Assembly: GCA_029866025.1 (NCBI GenBank)
Contig: JARXAD010000013.1
Location: 1-64,000, forward strand
Length of the DNA: 64,000 bases
Direction of reading: 5' to 3'
Origin: Vampirovibrionales bacterium
GTDB taxonomy: Bacteria > Cyanobacteriota > Vampirovibrionia > Vampirovibrionales > Vampirovibrionaceae
The position numbers were made by a program, and so were the translations under genes. Under the pieces are notes generated by a model. It saw only the letters and a program-made list of their open reading frames with translations. It made no database searches and was not told where the DNA came from. Shown one piece after another: positions 18,273-26,257 of this stretch. Numbering within the stretch: position 1 is the stretch's first letter; every line of letters begins with the position of its first letter.

Positions 18273-19251
18273 GGTGTTGGAAACCACCACCTTGGTATGC
18301 CCGGCCAAACTGAATGCCGTTCTATCCGTTGGAGCGACCATGGATGACGGCTATCACCCTGTGGAAAGTGTGATGCTGCCCTTGGTTTCGTGTGATGAGC
18401 CGACAGAAACTCTTACAATCGCAGTGCAAAAAACGGATGCTGTGGGTGTTGAACTTGCCATTGATGGCAATGAGACGTTGGCCCAAAACGATGCTGCAAA
18501 CAATTTGGTGGTAAAAGCGTATCAAGCCTTTTATCGGCAGTTTTTATTCGAGCCGCTGCCATTGCGGGCGACTCTCCATAAAGCATGGCCTATTCAAGGT
18601 GGTTTGGGCGGCGGCAGTAGCAATGCCGCAGCCATGCTCCGCTATTTGGCAGAAGCTCACGAAATTCCTCTCTACGACGACCAACTTCATGCCGTGGCGG
18701 CAACCTTGGGAGCCGATGTGGCTTTCTTTCTTCAGGCTCAACCTACTTTGGCATCAGGGAAGGGAGAAATTCTCACGCCCATTAAAACCCATGCCAATTT
18801 ACCTGCCGTGGCATGGCTTTTGGTAAAGCCTCACAGTCTAGGCATTTCCACGCCTTGGGCCTACCAAACATTGGACACTCAGCGAGCGTTAGGGCGCCTG
18901 CCCCAACCCAACAATACTTTGGCCCATCGTAGCCTTGCTTTAAAGCACTTTTTGGATCAACCGCCTGAGGCTTTTCCAAAGGATTTTCCTAACTGGCATG
19001 CTGCGTTTTCAGGCCTTCTCCACAACGATTTTCAGGCGTTGGCATGGCAGCAGTTTCCAAGCTATGCAGACATTGAACAAAAAATGCGAGAGCTGGGATG
19101 CTTAACCACGTTGCTGTGCGGTAGCGGTGCTACGGTGGCCGGGTTATTGCCGCCACAGTTTGAGTGGACTGAAAAACGCCAAGCCGCCGTGGAACTTTTA
19201 TTTTTGTCCAACGACTATTGGACCTGTATGGCGATGACGCCGTGGGCGTAA
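18265..19251 (+). CDS. ispE: 4-diphosphocytidyl-2-C-methyl-D-erythritol kinase
   Basis: GHMP-family kinase that phosphorylates CDP-ME in the MEP pathway to isoprenoids. The N-terminal CPAKLN carries the conserved Lys and Asn. The ATP loop is PIQGGLGGGSSNAAAML, and the third GHMP motif is LLCGSGATVAGLL. It starts with GTG at 18265 inside the end of rsmA (8-base overlap); the rsmA-ispE pairing is common in bacteria. Length 328 residues, slightly longer than usual. Confidence 0.92.
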   Translation: MAKVLETTTLVCPAKLNAVLSVGATMDDGYHPVESVMLPLVSCDEPTETLTIAVQKTDAVGVELAIDGNETLAQNDAANNLVVKAYQAFYRQFLFEPLPLRATLHKAWPIQGGLGGGSSNAAAMLRYLAEAHEIPLYDDQLHAVAATLGADVAFFLQAQPTLASGKGEILTPIKTHANLPAVAWLLVKPHSLGISTPWAYQTLDTQRALGRLPQPNNTLAHRSLALKHFLDQPPEAFPKDFPNWHAAFSGLLHNDFQALAWQQFPSYADIEQKMRELGCLTTLLCGSGATVAGLLPPQFEWTEKRQAAVELLFLSNDYWTCMAMTPWA

Positions 19252-19361
19252 GCGGCCTTTTGTAACAACCGCTTGCCAAACACCGGTCAACTCTCTATAA
19301 TTTTGTTTGTAAAGTGATTCGCATTGAGTCCTTTGCATTGTCTGAGATAGGACGTTTTGTG

Positions 19362-19562
19362 ATGAGTATGAACATTGGTACCACTCGGTTTGCAGCAGCG
19401 GTTCCTGTTGCAGAGGTAGATTTTTCAGCCCAGCTTAGGACTCAGCAAAAAATGGCGCATGAAGCCATGATGGCCCGCTTTGGCCATGAAGCCGCAATGC
19501 TGAATAATAAAGCTCATTTGGAGGCTGTAAACACAAGCCATAAGCTAAACCGTTTGGCCTAG
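19362..19562 (+). CDS. Small protein with N-terminal RFA motif
   Basis: A 66-residue protein, MSMNIGTTRFAAAVPVAEVD at its start, with a helical Ala/Met/His-rich C-terminal half. ATG 19362 has TAGGAC at good distance. A TTTTGTAAC element lies about 96 bases upstream (19258-19266) and a TATAAT box near 19296. The stop codon overlaps the stop of the convergent gene by four bases. No known domain; its start resembles other accessory proteins in this window. Confidence 0.55.
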   Translation: MSMNIGTTRFAAAVPVAEVDFSAQLRTQQKMAHEAMMARFGHEAAMLNNKAHLEAVNTSHKLNRLA

Positions 19563-19913
19563 CTTTTACTGTCAAACTCCTTAAAGGTATCAGGGTTTTT
19601 ACCAAAAGAATCTTGCTCATCTGGCGGGTAAGCTCTAGGGTTTCTTAGTTTGTGATCAACAAGTTTCGCACAAATGTACTTACGGGCAGACTCTTTCAAG
19701 TCTGCCTTTAGTTCTGGTGAAATTTCTGTGTTGGTGCGCTCGTAAAAAGCTAAGCTTTGGGCATCACGGGCGAGCCTTGAGGTATTGAGCAACTCCCCGT
19801 TGTCTGTCATTGCCCAAAAGGCTGGGAATTCACGCTCTAATGATTTCCGATCGGAAGGAAGGGGGGGAGGTAGTACCAAGGCCAAACCGTACCATAGGCA
19901 TTGAAATGTTCAT
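19559..19913 (-). CDS. Small accessory protein, reading frame broken at a C7 tract
   Basis: The ATG at 19911-19913 has GGAG 7 bases upstream and encodes MNISMPMVRFGLGTTSP. It then meets seven C (19861-19867 on the plus strand as G) and soon stops at 19830-19832. The long frame that continues (LPSDRKSLEREFPAFWAM onward to 19559) is open without a good start of its own; only a TTG at 19885. Six C (or nine) would join the two into about 117 residues. The C-terminal part is a polar helical sequence with no recognised domain. This is the second gene in the window with a C7 break near a well-placed start and an RFG motif. Phase variation or a homopolymer error are the two explanations. Confidence 0.6.
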
Positions 19914-20053
19914 GGGGTTACTCCACTTGAGGGTATTGTATAAGCTTAGTTATTAAATAACAGTGCTTCTAATCCTATTAAATCATCCCAATACAATAAG
20001 TTGCCTGTGAACGGCAATTTTGTAACGTATTGTTAATGGTGGGGGTTAGATCC

Positions 20054-20602
20054 TTATAAATGTAAGGCGTAACGCGTGGTGCAGCGTTCGGCATGGCCCG
20101 TATTGCCCAAAGGTGCGTTGAGTAACTCAAAACCCAACCGTTCATACAGGCCAATGGCGTGGATCATGTGAGGAACGGTTTCGGCATACAAGGTTCGATA
20201 GCCCGCCGAACGGGCCCCTTCAATGGCTAGGGTAAGGATTTGTTTGCCCAGCCCCAAGCCCCGTAACTGGGGAGAAAAATACACTTTTTGTAGCTCGGCA
20301 ATGCCGTCACTGGGATTCGTGCCCTTTAACTGACTAAAGCCACCCCCGCCCAGCACGGTGCCCTCCGGGTCTTCAATCACCCAATATTGGCCTGTGACAC
20401 CATCATAGGCTGCACTCATGGCTTGGGTTTCAGGGTCGTTGCAGGCGTAACCCGGCCCAATGCAACCGTATTCCGTTAACACCGCAATAATCACATCGCG
20501 CATGGCGTCATTATCCCCGGCTTTAATGGGTCGAAGCGTTATGCCGTGCTGGCAGAGGATGCGGTGTAGCAATAAGGGCGGGGCGCTAAGGGTTAGAGTC
20601 AT
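20054..20602 (-). CDS. GNAT-family N-acetyltransferase
   Basis: A 182-residue GNAT protein using acetyl-CoA. The acetyl-CoA loop is LRGLGLGKQIL, preceded by the strand AELQKVYFSP and followed by TLYAETVPHM and AIGLYERLGFE. Family resemblance is to YjgM/ElaA-like bacterial GNATs with unknown acceptor. The ATG overlaps the stop of the upstream EamA gene by one base (TAATG), so the two are coupled. Confidence 0.88.
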   Translation of the reverse strand: MTLTLSAPPLLLHRILCQHGITLRPIKAGDNDAMRDVIIAVLTEYGCIGPGYACNDPETQAMSAAYDGVTGQYWVIEDPEGTVLGGGGFSQLKGTNPSDGIAELQKVYFSPQLRGLGLGKQILTLAIEGARSAGYRTLYAETVPHMIHAIGLYERLGFELLNAPLGNTGHAERCTTRYALHL

Positions 20603-21726
20603 TACAACGGAATTTCTAAGGTATCGACAAGGGCCACAGCGTCTTTGGAAGATAAATCATGGGCGGGCATGGCCTGTTTGGCCACCAACCATTGAATTAA
20701 AACCACACTAATAACAATAACGCCCATACCCACCATTAATTGCCAATGAGACGGCTCGTTGAGCAGCCACACCCCCAAAGCGGCCGTAAGCACGGGGGTT
20801 ACGTAGGCAAAAGTGCCTGTTAAGGCCAAGGGCAAGGTTTGCAAGCTGTACAAATAACCCACCATACCAATGCCACTGCCAAACACCACCAAATACAACA
20901 CAGAAAACACACTGGGCCAGCGAATGAGGGAGGGTTGAGCGGCATAATCCGAGAGATGAGTAAGGTAATCCCACGGGTGAAGCCCCTGCCACGTGGCCAC
21001 CAACGTCATGAGAACAACGGCTACAATGTTTTGCTGCACCACCAGCCCCAATTGAAAACGAAACCCCGTGTGAGAGGCTTCATCTACGGTTTGGTGCATT
21101 TGGCGAGAAATCATAGACCCCCAGCACCAAGCCAACCCCGCCACCATTTGCAAGATCACCGCACTAATAATGGGGCGGTGGCCGCTAAACCAATGAGGAA
21201 TATCGGGGCTGAGTACCAGCATTAAGCCGCTAAACCCTAAAATAAGGGCCGCCATAATACTGGGAGACACCTGCTCTCGGGGGGGCAACACCCAGGACAG
21301 GGCTATCATCCAAAAGGGATTGAGAGCCACCACCGCCGCCGCCACCCCTGTGGGAATAATTTGCAAGTTAAAGGGCGTCAGGCTGTTACCCACCCCAAAC
21401 ATAAGCAGTCCAGCCAAGCCGTTGGCCAGCAAAGCTTTTGCGGGCAAGCGCCACACGCGTTTATCCACAAAGGGGGCAAACAATAATACTGTCCAGCCAT
21501 AGCGTTGGGCCACCAACACCGATGGATGCAAGGAGTTAAGCCCCACTCGCATGGCGCCAAAGGTGGTGCTCCACGTAATGTACACGGCCACCAACGCTAC
21601 GTAGCCCCAAAACAACGATGGCTTGGGGCGGGTTAATTGAGAGGCGGTAGGAGTTGTTGTGGGCATCTTCCAAACAAAAAAAGATTTTAAAACAGATTTT
21701 AAAAACGCTTGTAAAAATGATGTCAA
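20602..21726 (-). CDS. EamA/DMT-family metabolite exporter
   Basis: Inner-membrane transporter with ten predicted helices and two EamA repeats (about residues 35-165 and 180-340). Typical features: an early helix WGYVALVAVYITWSTTFGAM and GLAGLLMFGVGNSLTPF near the end of the first repeat. Substrate cannot be assigned; amino-acid or metabolite efflux is usual. The frame begins with a TTG at 21726; an internal ATG at 21666 is an alternative. A C7 run (VLPPREQ) is in frame. Confidence 0.85.
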   Translation of the reverse strand: MTSFLQAFLKSVLKSFFVWKMPTTTPTASQLTRPKPSLFWGYVALVAVYITWSTTFGAMRVGLNSLHPSVLVAQRYGWTVLLFAPFVDKRVWRLPAKALLANGLAGLLMFGVGNSLTPFNLQIIPTGVAAAVVALNPFWMIALSWVLPPREQVSPSIMAALILGFSGLMLVLSPDIPHWFSGHRPIISAVILQMVAGLAWCWGSMISRQMHQTVDEASHTGFRFQLGLVVQQNIVAVVLMTLVATWQGLHPWDYLTHLSDYAAQPSLIRWPSVFSVLYLVVFGSGIGMVGYLYSLQTLPLALTGTFAYVTPVLTAALGVWLLNEPSHWQLMVGMGVIVISVVLIQWLVAKQAMPAHDLSSKDAVALVDTLEIPL

Positions 21727-21735
21727 AAAAGAGTA

Positions 21736-22095
21736 TCACTCTCGGGGGGGCTTCTCCAACAGCTGATCCACCAACGCATCATAGCGGGCATGGCAGTCCA
21801 CCAATTCTTGCCTAAAAAAGCTAAACAGTTCGGCTTGTAATCGTTCAAAGCGATTCCACTGGGCCCAGCCGTACCATAGGCTAATTACCAAGCCACTAGC
21901 GGGGCCTAGCAACCACGTGGGGTCTAACAACCAAGCAGGAGGGATGAAAGTAGGTACCATAGGATACACCATTGTTGCTAGAGGGTTATGCCAATAGCCA
22001 GTAATACAAAAGGTGGCTAGGCCTCCTAAAAGCGTCTGCGGGGGCCAATATCCAAGTGGGTAAAAGTAGGGTAACAACCCATTCCACCCTGCCAC
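21736..22095 (-). CDS. Small membrane protein overlapping the M15 peptidase gene
   Basis: Up to 119 residues with two hydrophobic stretches (about 22-45 and 58-76) and a cytoplasm-like helical tail rich in Phe, Glu and Gln. The longest frame begins with GTG at 22095 and overlaps the end of the peptidase gene by 70 bases; a shorter start at ATG 21972 would avoid the overlap. A C7 run sits at the C-terminus (LEKPPRE). The peptidase-plus-small-membrane-protein layout recalls a phage endolysin-holin pair, but there is no sequence proof. Confidence 0.5.
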   Translation of the reverse strand: MAGWNGLLPYFYPLGYWPPQTLLGGLATFCITGYWHNPLATMVYPMVPTFIPPAWLLDPTWLLGPASGLVISLWYGWAQWNRFERLQAELFSFFRQELVDCHARYDALVDQLLEKPPRE

Positions 22096-22430
22096 TGGGC
22101 CAGTGTTTGCTGCACCTGTTTGGCAGTAAGCCCTGCAACCACAATATCGGCGGCCATGCCGCGCAGGTGATAACTGAGGGGATGGCCCCCCACGGTTTTG
22201 TTGTGTTGTGGGCTACGGTAGCCGGAGGTTATTGTGATAGGACGCTGCAATATATCGCGCAAGGCCTGTAAACGCTGGGCCAATAGCCATAGGCTCCATA
22301 AAATAGAATCATCGGGCAATGGCGTACCCGCATCAATGAACTCGGATAATTTAAAGTGGGGGGCCAAGCGTGTTTTGAGAGTCCAACCGATGTGGTTTGG
22401 AGGTGAAAATGTCATAGAAGGCAAAGGCAT
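22026..22430 (-). CDS. M15-family peptidoglycan peptidase
   Basis: A 134-residue zinc D,D- or L,D-peptidase domain of the M15A/M15_3 type. Zinc-site signatures are SYHLRGMAADI (His-x6-Asp) and THLDIG (final His), with the substrate loop TSGYRSPQHNKTVGG. Start chosen at ATG 22430 because AGGA lies 9 bases upstream; no signal peptide is visible, as in phage endolysins. Could remodel peptidoglycan or be a domesticated lysin. Confidence 0.83.
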   Translation of the reverse strand: MPLPSMTFSPPNHIGWTLKTRLAPHFKLSEFIDAGTPLPDDSILWSLWLLAQRLQALRDILQRPITITSGYRSPQHNKTVGGHPLSYHLRGMAADIVVAGLTAKQVQQTLAQWQGGMGCYPTFTHLDIGPRRRF

Positions 22431-22904
22431 CGAAGGGAATCCTGCGGGTAGGGATGGGAGGTGAGTGGCTGCAGTGTAGCGGGGCAAAATGTAACGAGGA
22501 TGTCACAAAGTCTAGGCAAGTGTTAAAAAGTGAGTAAAATAAGCGGAATCGGCTTGCTACCGAGTTGTGGCGTGTGTGGACCCTCGGTTTAGGGGCATGT
22601 ACAAAGCCACAGCCAAACAGCTAAAGACCTTTTTGGGATTTCTCCAGGAAAGGGGTGTTGCGGCGAACTGAAACGGGCGGGAAGTACAACAGGTCAATGG
22701 GCTAGCGAGTTTCTCAACAAGCGGCCACAGAACGTGACAATAGGGGTGGAAATCATGTTTGCTGAGGCGGTTGTGATATTGCCAATTGATTGAAGTGGAT
22801 GCCAGTAACTGCTGGACCATGCTTTTGTGAACGTTTTGGTTTTTTGTCTCTCTCTGTCGTCAAGAGCTTTCGGTGTGTATCTTTTTATTTTTGAAGTGCT
22901 TAGT

Positions 22905-22955
22905 GCCCCTTGGGCCCACCGGCTGCCCCCAGCCTACGGCCCGAGGGGCTTTTTC
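22905..22955 (+). terminator. Strong terminator in the gene-poor region
   Basis: A 12-bp stem (GCCCCTTGGGCC at 22905-22916 with GGCCCGAGGGGC at 22938-22949, one T-G pair) encloses a smaller GGCT/AGCC hairpin and is followed by TTTTTCTT. Confidence 0.75.
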
Positions 22956-22957
22956 TT

Positions 22958-22976
22958 GCCCTGAAAGGGCTTTTTA
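22958..22976 (+). terminator. Second, tandem terminator
   Basis: GCCCT-GAA-AGGGC followed by TTTTTAT, only a few bases after the previous terminator. Confidence 0.65.
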
Positions 22977-23183
22977 TACTTTCTTTTGGCGTGAACAGGT
23001 TTTCATCTTGAGAAATAACCACCATTGAATAAAGAGGCGGGTTGGTTGTTCTGGGCTTGGTTTTAAGTGTAAGCACACTAACCGTTAATAGAGTAGCGAA
23101 GGATATTTACGATTCATTGAAGTAGAGTTTTCTTTTAAAAATTCAAATGGAAAAAGGGCCTTTGGCCCTACCCCCTTCGGGGG

Positions 23184-23205
23184 TTTGTAACAGTGTGGAT
23201 ACAAA
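23184..23205. promoter_or_regulatory. Inverted-repeat element TTTGT-N12-ACAAA
   Basis: Arms TTTGTA (23184-23189) and TACAAA (23200-23205). Same size and arms as the elements at 10096 and 34409. It stands in the gene-poor region about 280 bases before the next gene. Confidence 0.35.
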
Positions 23206-23323
23206 CCATTCACTGTGAATATATAAAAACGATAATTAAAATATAACAAACACGAACAAACGCCTTGTTTCTCTTCTTCTCCTCTTTATTTATTTTCTCT
23301 TCTCCTCTCCTCAAACATTCCCA

Positions 23324-23353
23324 GGGTGCAAGACAACTTGCATCCTTTTTTAT
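23324..23353 (+). terminator. Rightward terminator with no gene directly upstream
   Basis: A 9-bp stem (23324-23332 with 23337-23345, loop ACAA, one G-T pair) followed by TTTTTTATT. Confidence 0.65.
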
Positions 23354-23481
23354 TGCCGGCAACGCCGGTTTTGTAAAGGTGCCTGTAACATAGAGTTCCA
23401 AAAAAGCGACCGTTGGTTTTTATATCAATACCTTGGCTTATGCTAGGGGTTTATAGATACGATTTGTAGGAGAAAAAGTAT

Positions 23482-23925
23482 ATGATCGGGACAGAAGCAG
23501 CAGAGCAACTGGTTAAAAAAATATTTCCAAAGGCTAAAAACGTATCTGATATTAGCTTTAAAAATATAACTAGCCTTGGGCAGCTGGAGAGCACTATGGC
23601 GCCTTTGCGCAGGGAAGCTGAAAGAAAAGGTAAATCGATGACTCAATATATCCTTACGGGAGAAGATTCATTTAAACCAACCGTGAAAAATGAGGCTTGG
23701 GCTCATGTACCTCAAGGGAACAATGTTTTCTCAAGCCCACCACTTCCACGCAAGTTTTTAGAAAAGTTAGAGGCAGGTAAAAAAGTTTCTTTTAAGCTAC
23801 CAAGTAGCGTTACCCCGGATAACCCTAAAGGAAAACGTGCTTTTGCTGTAATGGTTGATGGAAAGCCTGTATTTAAAGTTGTCCACAAGCCAACCGATGC
23901 GCGGGATCTTTTGCCTGTACAATAA
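23482..23925 (+). CDS. Hypothetical small basic protein
   Basis: A 147-residue, Lys-rich soluble protein beginning MIGTEAAEQLVKKIFPKAK. The ATG follows GTAGGAG at good spacing. TGTAACA lies about 92 bases upstream (23384-23390), like other accessory genes in the window. It is more AT-rich than core genes. C-terminal KRAFAVMVDGKPVFKVVHKP looks like a beta-hairpin, but I recognise no family. Confidence 0.65.
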   Translation: MIGTEAAEQLVKKIFPKAKNVSDISFKNITSLGQLESTMAPLRREAERKGKSMTQYILTGEDSFKPTVKNEAWAHVPQGNNVFSSPPLPRKFLEKLEAGKKVSFKLPSSVTPDNPKGKRAFAVMVDGKPVFKVVHKPTDARDLLPVQ

Positions 23926-23965
23926 TTAATAGTTTGCAATTGAGTAAATCACTCGAAAGCGCCGT

Positions 23966-24622
23966 GTGAAAAATCTTCGATTATTGCTCCCATTAGGCTT
24001 TGGCCTAATGATAACAGCCCTGCTATTGCCCAGCCTTGGCGGCTGGGCGGAGCGGGTGGCTAGCGTCTCAGACTTGGAAACGCGCTGGTTGCAACAAACC
24101 TATGATGCCGAACCGGTGGAAGCTCGCTTGCAACGGCTGGAAACCACGGTGTTGGGCGAAAGCCACGACGATCAGCCCTTGGAAGAGCGTTTGCAGGCGC
24201 TACAACAGTTGTTTGTTCGCTACTATGCTAGCCAGTCTAATAATAGTGCTCCTTTATCTACGTCTCAACAAGCTTCTACTAACAGCCAAAGTCAACCTGC
24301 GATCGACGATTCTACCACTGCGCTGGCGCCGACATCGCCGCCTCTATTGGGGGCACTGGAGCAAGTTCTGTTAAACCGTCGCTTTGACGATCAGCCTGAT
24401 GGAGACCGTTTAAACCGGTTGGAGTGGAAGACTTTTTTAACGACTTTCCCTAGCCAGCCGCTGGATGAGCGGTTGGATCGTTTGGTGCGACGCTACCCTC
24501 AAGCCATAGAATATGCCCGTAGTTTTGTGACGTATCAGCAATCACAAAGCCAGCAATCGCCCAGCAGCCCAATGACTCCGGTGTACACGCCACCTCAAGT
24601 ACGGCCACCCCTTAGGCCTTAA
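23966..24622 (+). CDS. Exported protein with RL-x-x-LE repeats
   Basis: A 218-residue protein with an N-terminal signal peptide (about residues 1-28, LLLPLGFGLMITALLLPSLGGWA). It then holds at least four copies of a short helical repeat of the form Q-P-L/V-E-x-R-L-x-x-L-E (EPVEARLQRLE, QPLEERLQALQ, QPDGDRLNRLE, QPLDERLDRLV), separated by a Ser/Thr/Gln-rich linker. A Pro/Gln-rich tail follows. Similar repeats occur in exported cyanobacterial proteins of unknown role. Start is a GTG at 23966 with a weak ribosome-binding site. Confidence 0.65.
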   Translation: MKNLRLLLPLGFGLMITALLLPSLGGWAERVASVSDLETRWLQQTYDAEPVEARLQRLETTVLGESHDDQPLEERLQALQQLFVRYYASQSNNSAPLSTSQQASTNSQSQPAIDDSTTALAPTSPPLLGALEQVLLNRRFDDQPDGDRLNRLEWKTFLTTFPSQPLDERLDRLVRRYPQAIEYARSFVTYQQSQSQQSPSSPMTPVYTPPQVRPPLRP

Positions 24623-24691
24623 GCTAGCGCTACCAGAACTTACTCTTTTAGTGGTTACGCCAAAAGCAAGTATATTAAGGGCCGAATGGCC

Positions 24692-24958
24692 CTAGACGGA
24701 AACGACTTCTTTAATGGCGGGGATGTGTTGCTTGAGCTGTTCTTCAATGCCCATTTTGAGGGTCATGGTGCTGCTGGGGCAGGTGCCGCAGGCGCCCATG
24801 AGGCGCAATTGAACCACGCCGTCGTCGGTCACGTTGACGAGTTCGCAGTCGCCGCCATCGGCTTGCAAAAAGGGGCGCAAGGTGTCGAGGACTTCTTGGA
24901 CTTTCACCAAGTCAATCATGGACGGCGAGGAGGTTTCGGCTGTGGTTTCGGTAGTCAT
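24692..24958 (-). CDS. nfu: NifU-like (NFU domain) Fe-S scaffold/carrier
   Basis: An 88-residue single NFU domain. The cluster-binding CxxC is in GACGTCPSS, flanked by [12 protein letters not shown] and [10 protein letters not shown]. Such stand-alone Nfu proteins carry 4Fe-4S clusters to target enzymes and are typical of cyanobacteria and plastids. It lies beside an A-type carrier on the same strand (about 108 bases apart), a sensible Fe-S delivery pair. Confidence 0.93.
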   Translation of the reverse strand: MTTETTAETSSPSMIDLVKVQEVLDTLRPFLQADGGDCELVNVTDDGVVQLRLMGACGTCPSSTMTLKMGIEEQLKQHIPAIKEVVSV

Positions 24959-25066
24959 GGGGAAAAACTCCTTGAATTAGGGATGAAAACAATAAAACAA
25001 AAAGGGTGAAGATGCGCCTTAGTTGCAACGTATAAAAGACGGTTGAACCTGAGAGGCCAAAGGCTC

Positions 25067-25426
25067 TCAAACACCAAAGGAAGTACCGCAGCCGCAGGTG
25101 CTGGCGGCATTGGGGTTGATGAATTTAAAGCCGCCATCCACAAGGGCAGTGCTGAAATCAATGGTGAGGCCTTTGAGATAAGGCACCACCATAGGGTGAA
25201 GAACGACACGAACAGCCGTGTCGCCATCGCCCACAGTTTGCACTAAATCCTCGTCGTTGGGCTCGCCACAGGGGTCCATTAGGTACTGCAGCCCTGCACA
25301 ACCACCGCCCGAGACGCCCACACGCACACCGTAATGGCCTTGCTGGGTCACAGCCCGTAAATGATTGAGGGCCGCATCGGTGAGGGTCACGATGGTAGGG
25401 TTGGGGGCTGTTTCAGTGGTAGACAT
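25067..25426 (-). CDS. A-type Fe-S carrier (IscA/SufA/ErpA family)
   Basis: A 119-residue HesB-like protein. The three cluster cysteines are in VSGGGCAGLQY and the C-terminal STCGCGTSF. Residues 1-12 form a short extension. Located upstream of nfu in the same orientation, it probably passes clusters to apo-enzymes such as BioB or RlmN. IscA, SufA and ErpA cannot be told apart from sequence alone. Confidence 0.93.
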   Translation of the reverse strand: MSTTETAPNPTIVTLTDAALNHLRAVTQQGHYGVRVGVSGGGCAGLQYLMDPCGEPNDEDLVQTVGDGDTAVRVVLHPMVVPYLKGLTIDFSTALVDGGFKFINPNAASTCGCGTSFGV

Positions 25427-25661
25427 CGGATTAAAACCTTTTGGGGTAAGTATACGCTAGGCTTATAGTACACCGTGGTAAAGGGCGATTGCTAGAGTCT
25501 TCTTTTTTTATAAGGATTTGAAGGGTGGTGGGGCTAAAGGTCCTTTGGGAACGAGGCTCCTCTTTAGGGGCTATTTCGCATACAATGGATTTACTCGTTT
25601 TGCCTTACGGCATACGTTATTGGCTGCTTCGGTGGTTTGTGTGCACAAGGATTCGGTTGTC

Positions 25662-26243
25662 ATGTCCCCTCTCTCACTCTCTCGTGGATGGATTGCTGTT
25701 TTGACCGTTGGCCTGTTGGTGGGTGCCATGGCCGGACGTGTGGATACCAGTTTTGCGGTAGCGCCCGCACCATCACACAAAGCCACCGTAAAAGCGCCCG
25801 CTAAACCAACGGAAGCCGCTCTCAAAGTGGCTGCTGCAGTGCCTCAAACGGTATCACCCCTAGATTTGGTGAAAAGCCCCGACACATACTTGAACAAAAC
25901 GGTGTTAATGGATGCAACCTTTAACAGTTTTGGCACCTTGGGCTTGGATTATAAAAAAGCCCTGCGCGATGGCAACAAATACCTGAGTGTCATTATTTTG
26001 CGCCCCGATGTGGACCACCACACCATTCCGTTATCAGAGTTGAAGCTGTTTGTGGCCCGAAAAAACAGCGAACCTTTAATGGATTTGGAAACCGGCGATG
26101 AGGTTCGTATTAAAGGCATCGTATTTAGTGCGGCTTTGGGCGACCCATGGGTGGATGTGGACACCATTACGGTGCTTCACAAAGCCCCCAATAAAGAGAA
26201 GTCCAAAGCGTTGGCTGCCAATAAAGATAAAAACGCCCACTAG
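25662..26243 (+). CDS. Exported protein with a possible OB-fold domain
   Basis: A 193-residue protein with a signal peptide (about 1-30), then an Ala/Pro/Lys linker, then a folded domain from about residue 65: DLVKSPDTYLNKTVLMDATF, then MDLETGDEVRIKGIVFSAALGDPW. The strand pattern and GDEVRIKG resemble bacterial OB-fold proteins, but I cannot name a family. Start at ATG 25662 with AAGGATT upstream. It lies 14 bases before kdsD and may be its operon partner. Confidence 0.65.
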   Translation: MSPLSLSRGWIAVLTVGLLVGAMAGRVDTSFAVAPAPSHKATVKAPAKPTEAALKVAAAVPQTVSPLDLVKSPDTYLNKTVLMDATFNSFGTLGLDYKKALRDGNKYLSVIILRPDVDHHTIPLSELKLFVARKNSEPLMDLETGDEVRIKGIVFSAALGDPWVDVDTITVLHKAPNKEKSKALAANKDKNAH

Positions 26244-26257
26244 AAACACTGGTTCAC

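Larger units (their letters stand above)
22431..23481. other. Gene-poor kilobase with several hairpins, candidate non-coding RNAs
   Basis: No frame on either strand here has a credible start, codon pattern and domain. From about 22550 to 22900 the sequence is GC-rich and contains local hairpins (for example CCGAG 22560-22564 with CTCGG 22583-22587), then runs into two tandem rightward terminators. A third rightward terminator stands at 23324-23353 with no gene before it. This suggests one or two rightward non-coding transcripts. I looked for RNase P RNA, tmRNA, SRP RNA and common riboswitch signatures and did not find them. A pyrimidine-rich tract lies at 23266-23312. Confidence 0.4.

Noticed and set aside
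22557-22820. Leftward 87-residue open frame in the gene-poor region
   Set aside because: No ribosome-binding site, unusual composition, and the opposite strand of the same segment looks like structured RNA rather than coding sequence.
23210-23401. Leftward 63-residue open frame over the pyrimidine tract
   Set aside because: Its Glu/Lys-rich part is just the translated purine strand of the tract; no start signal.
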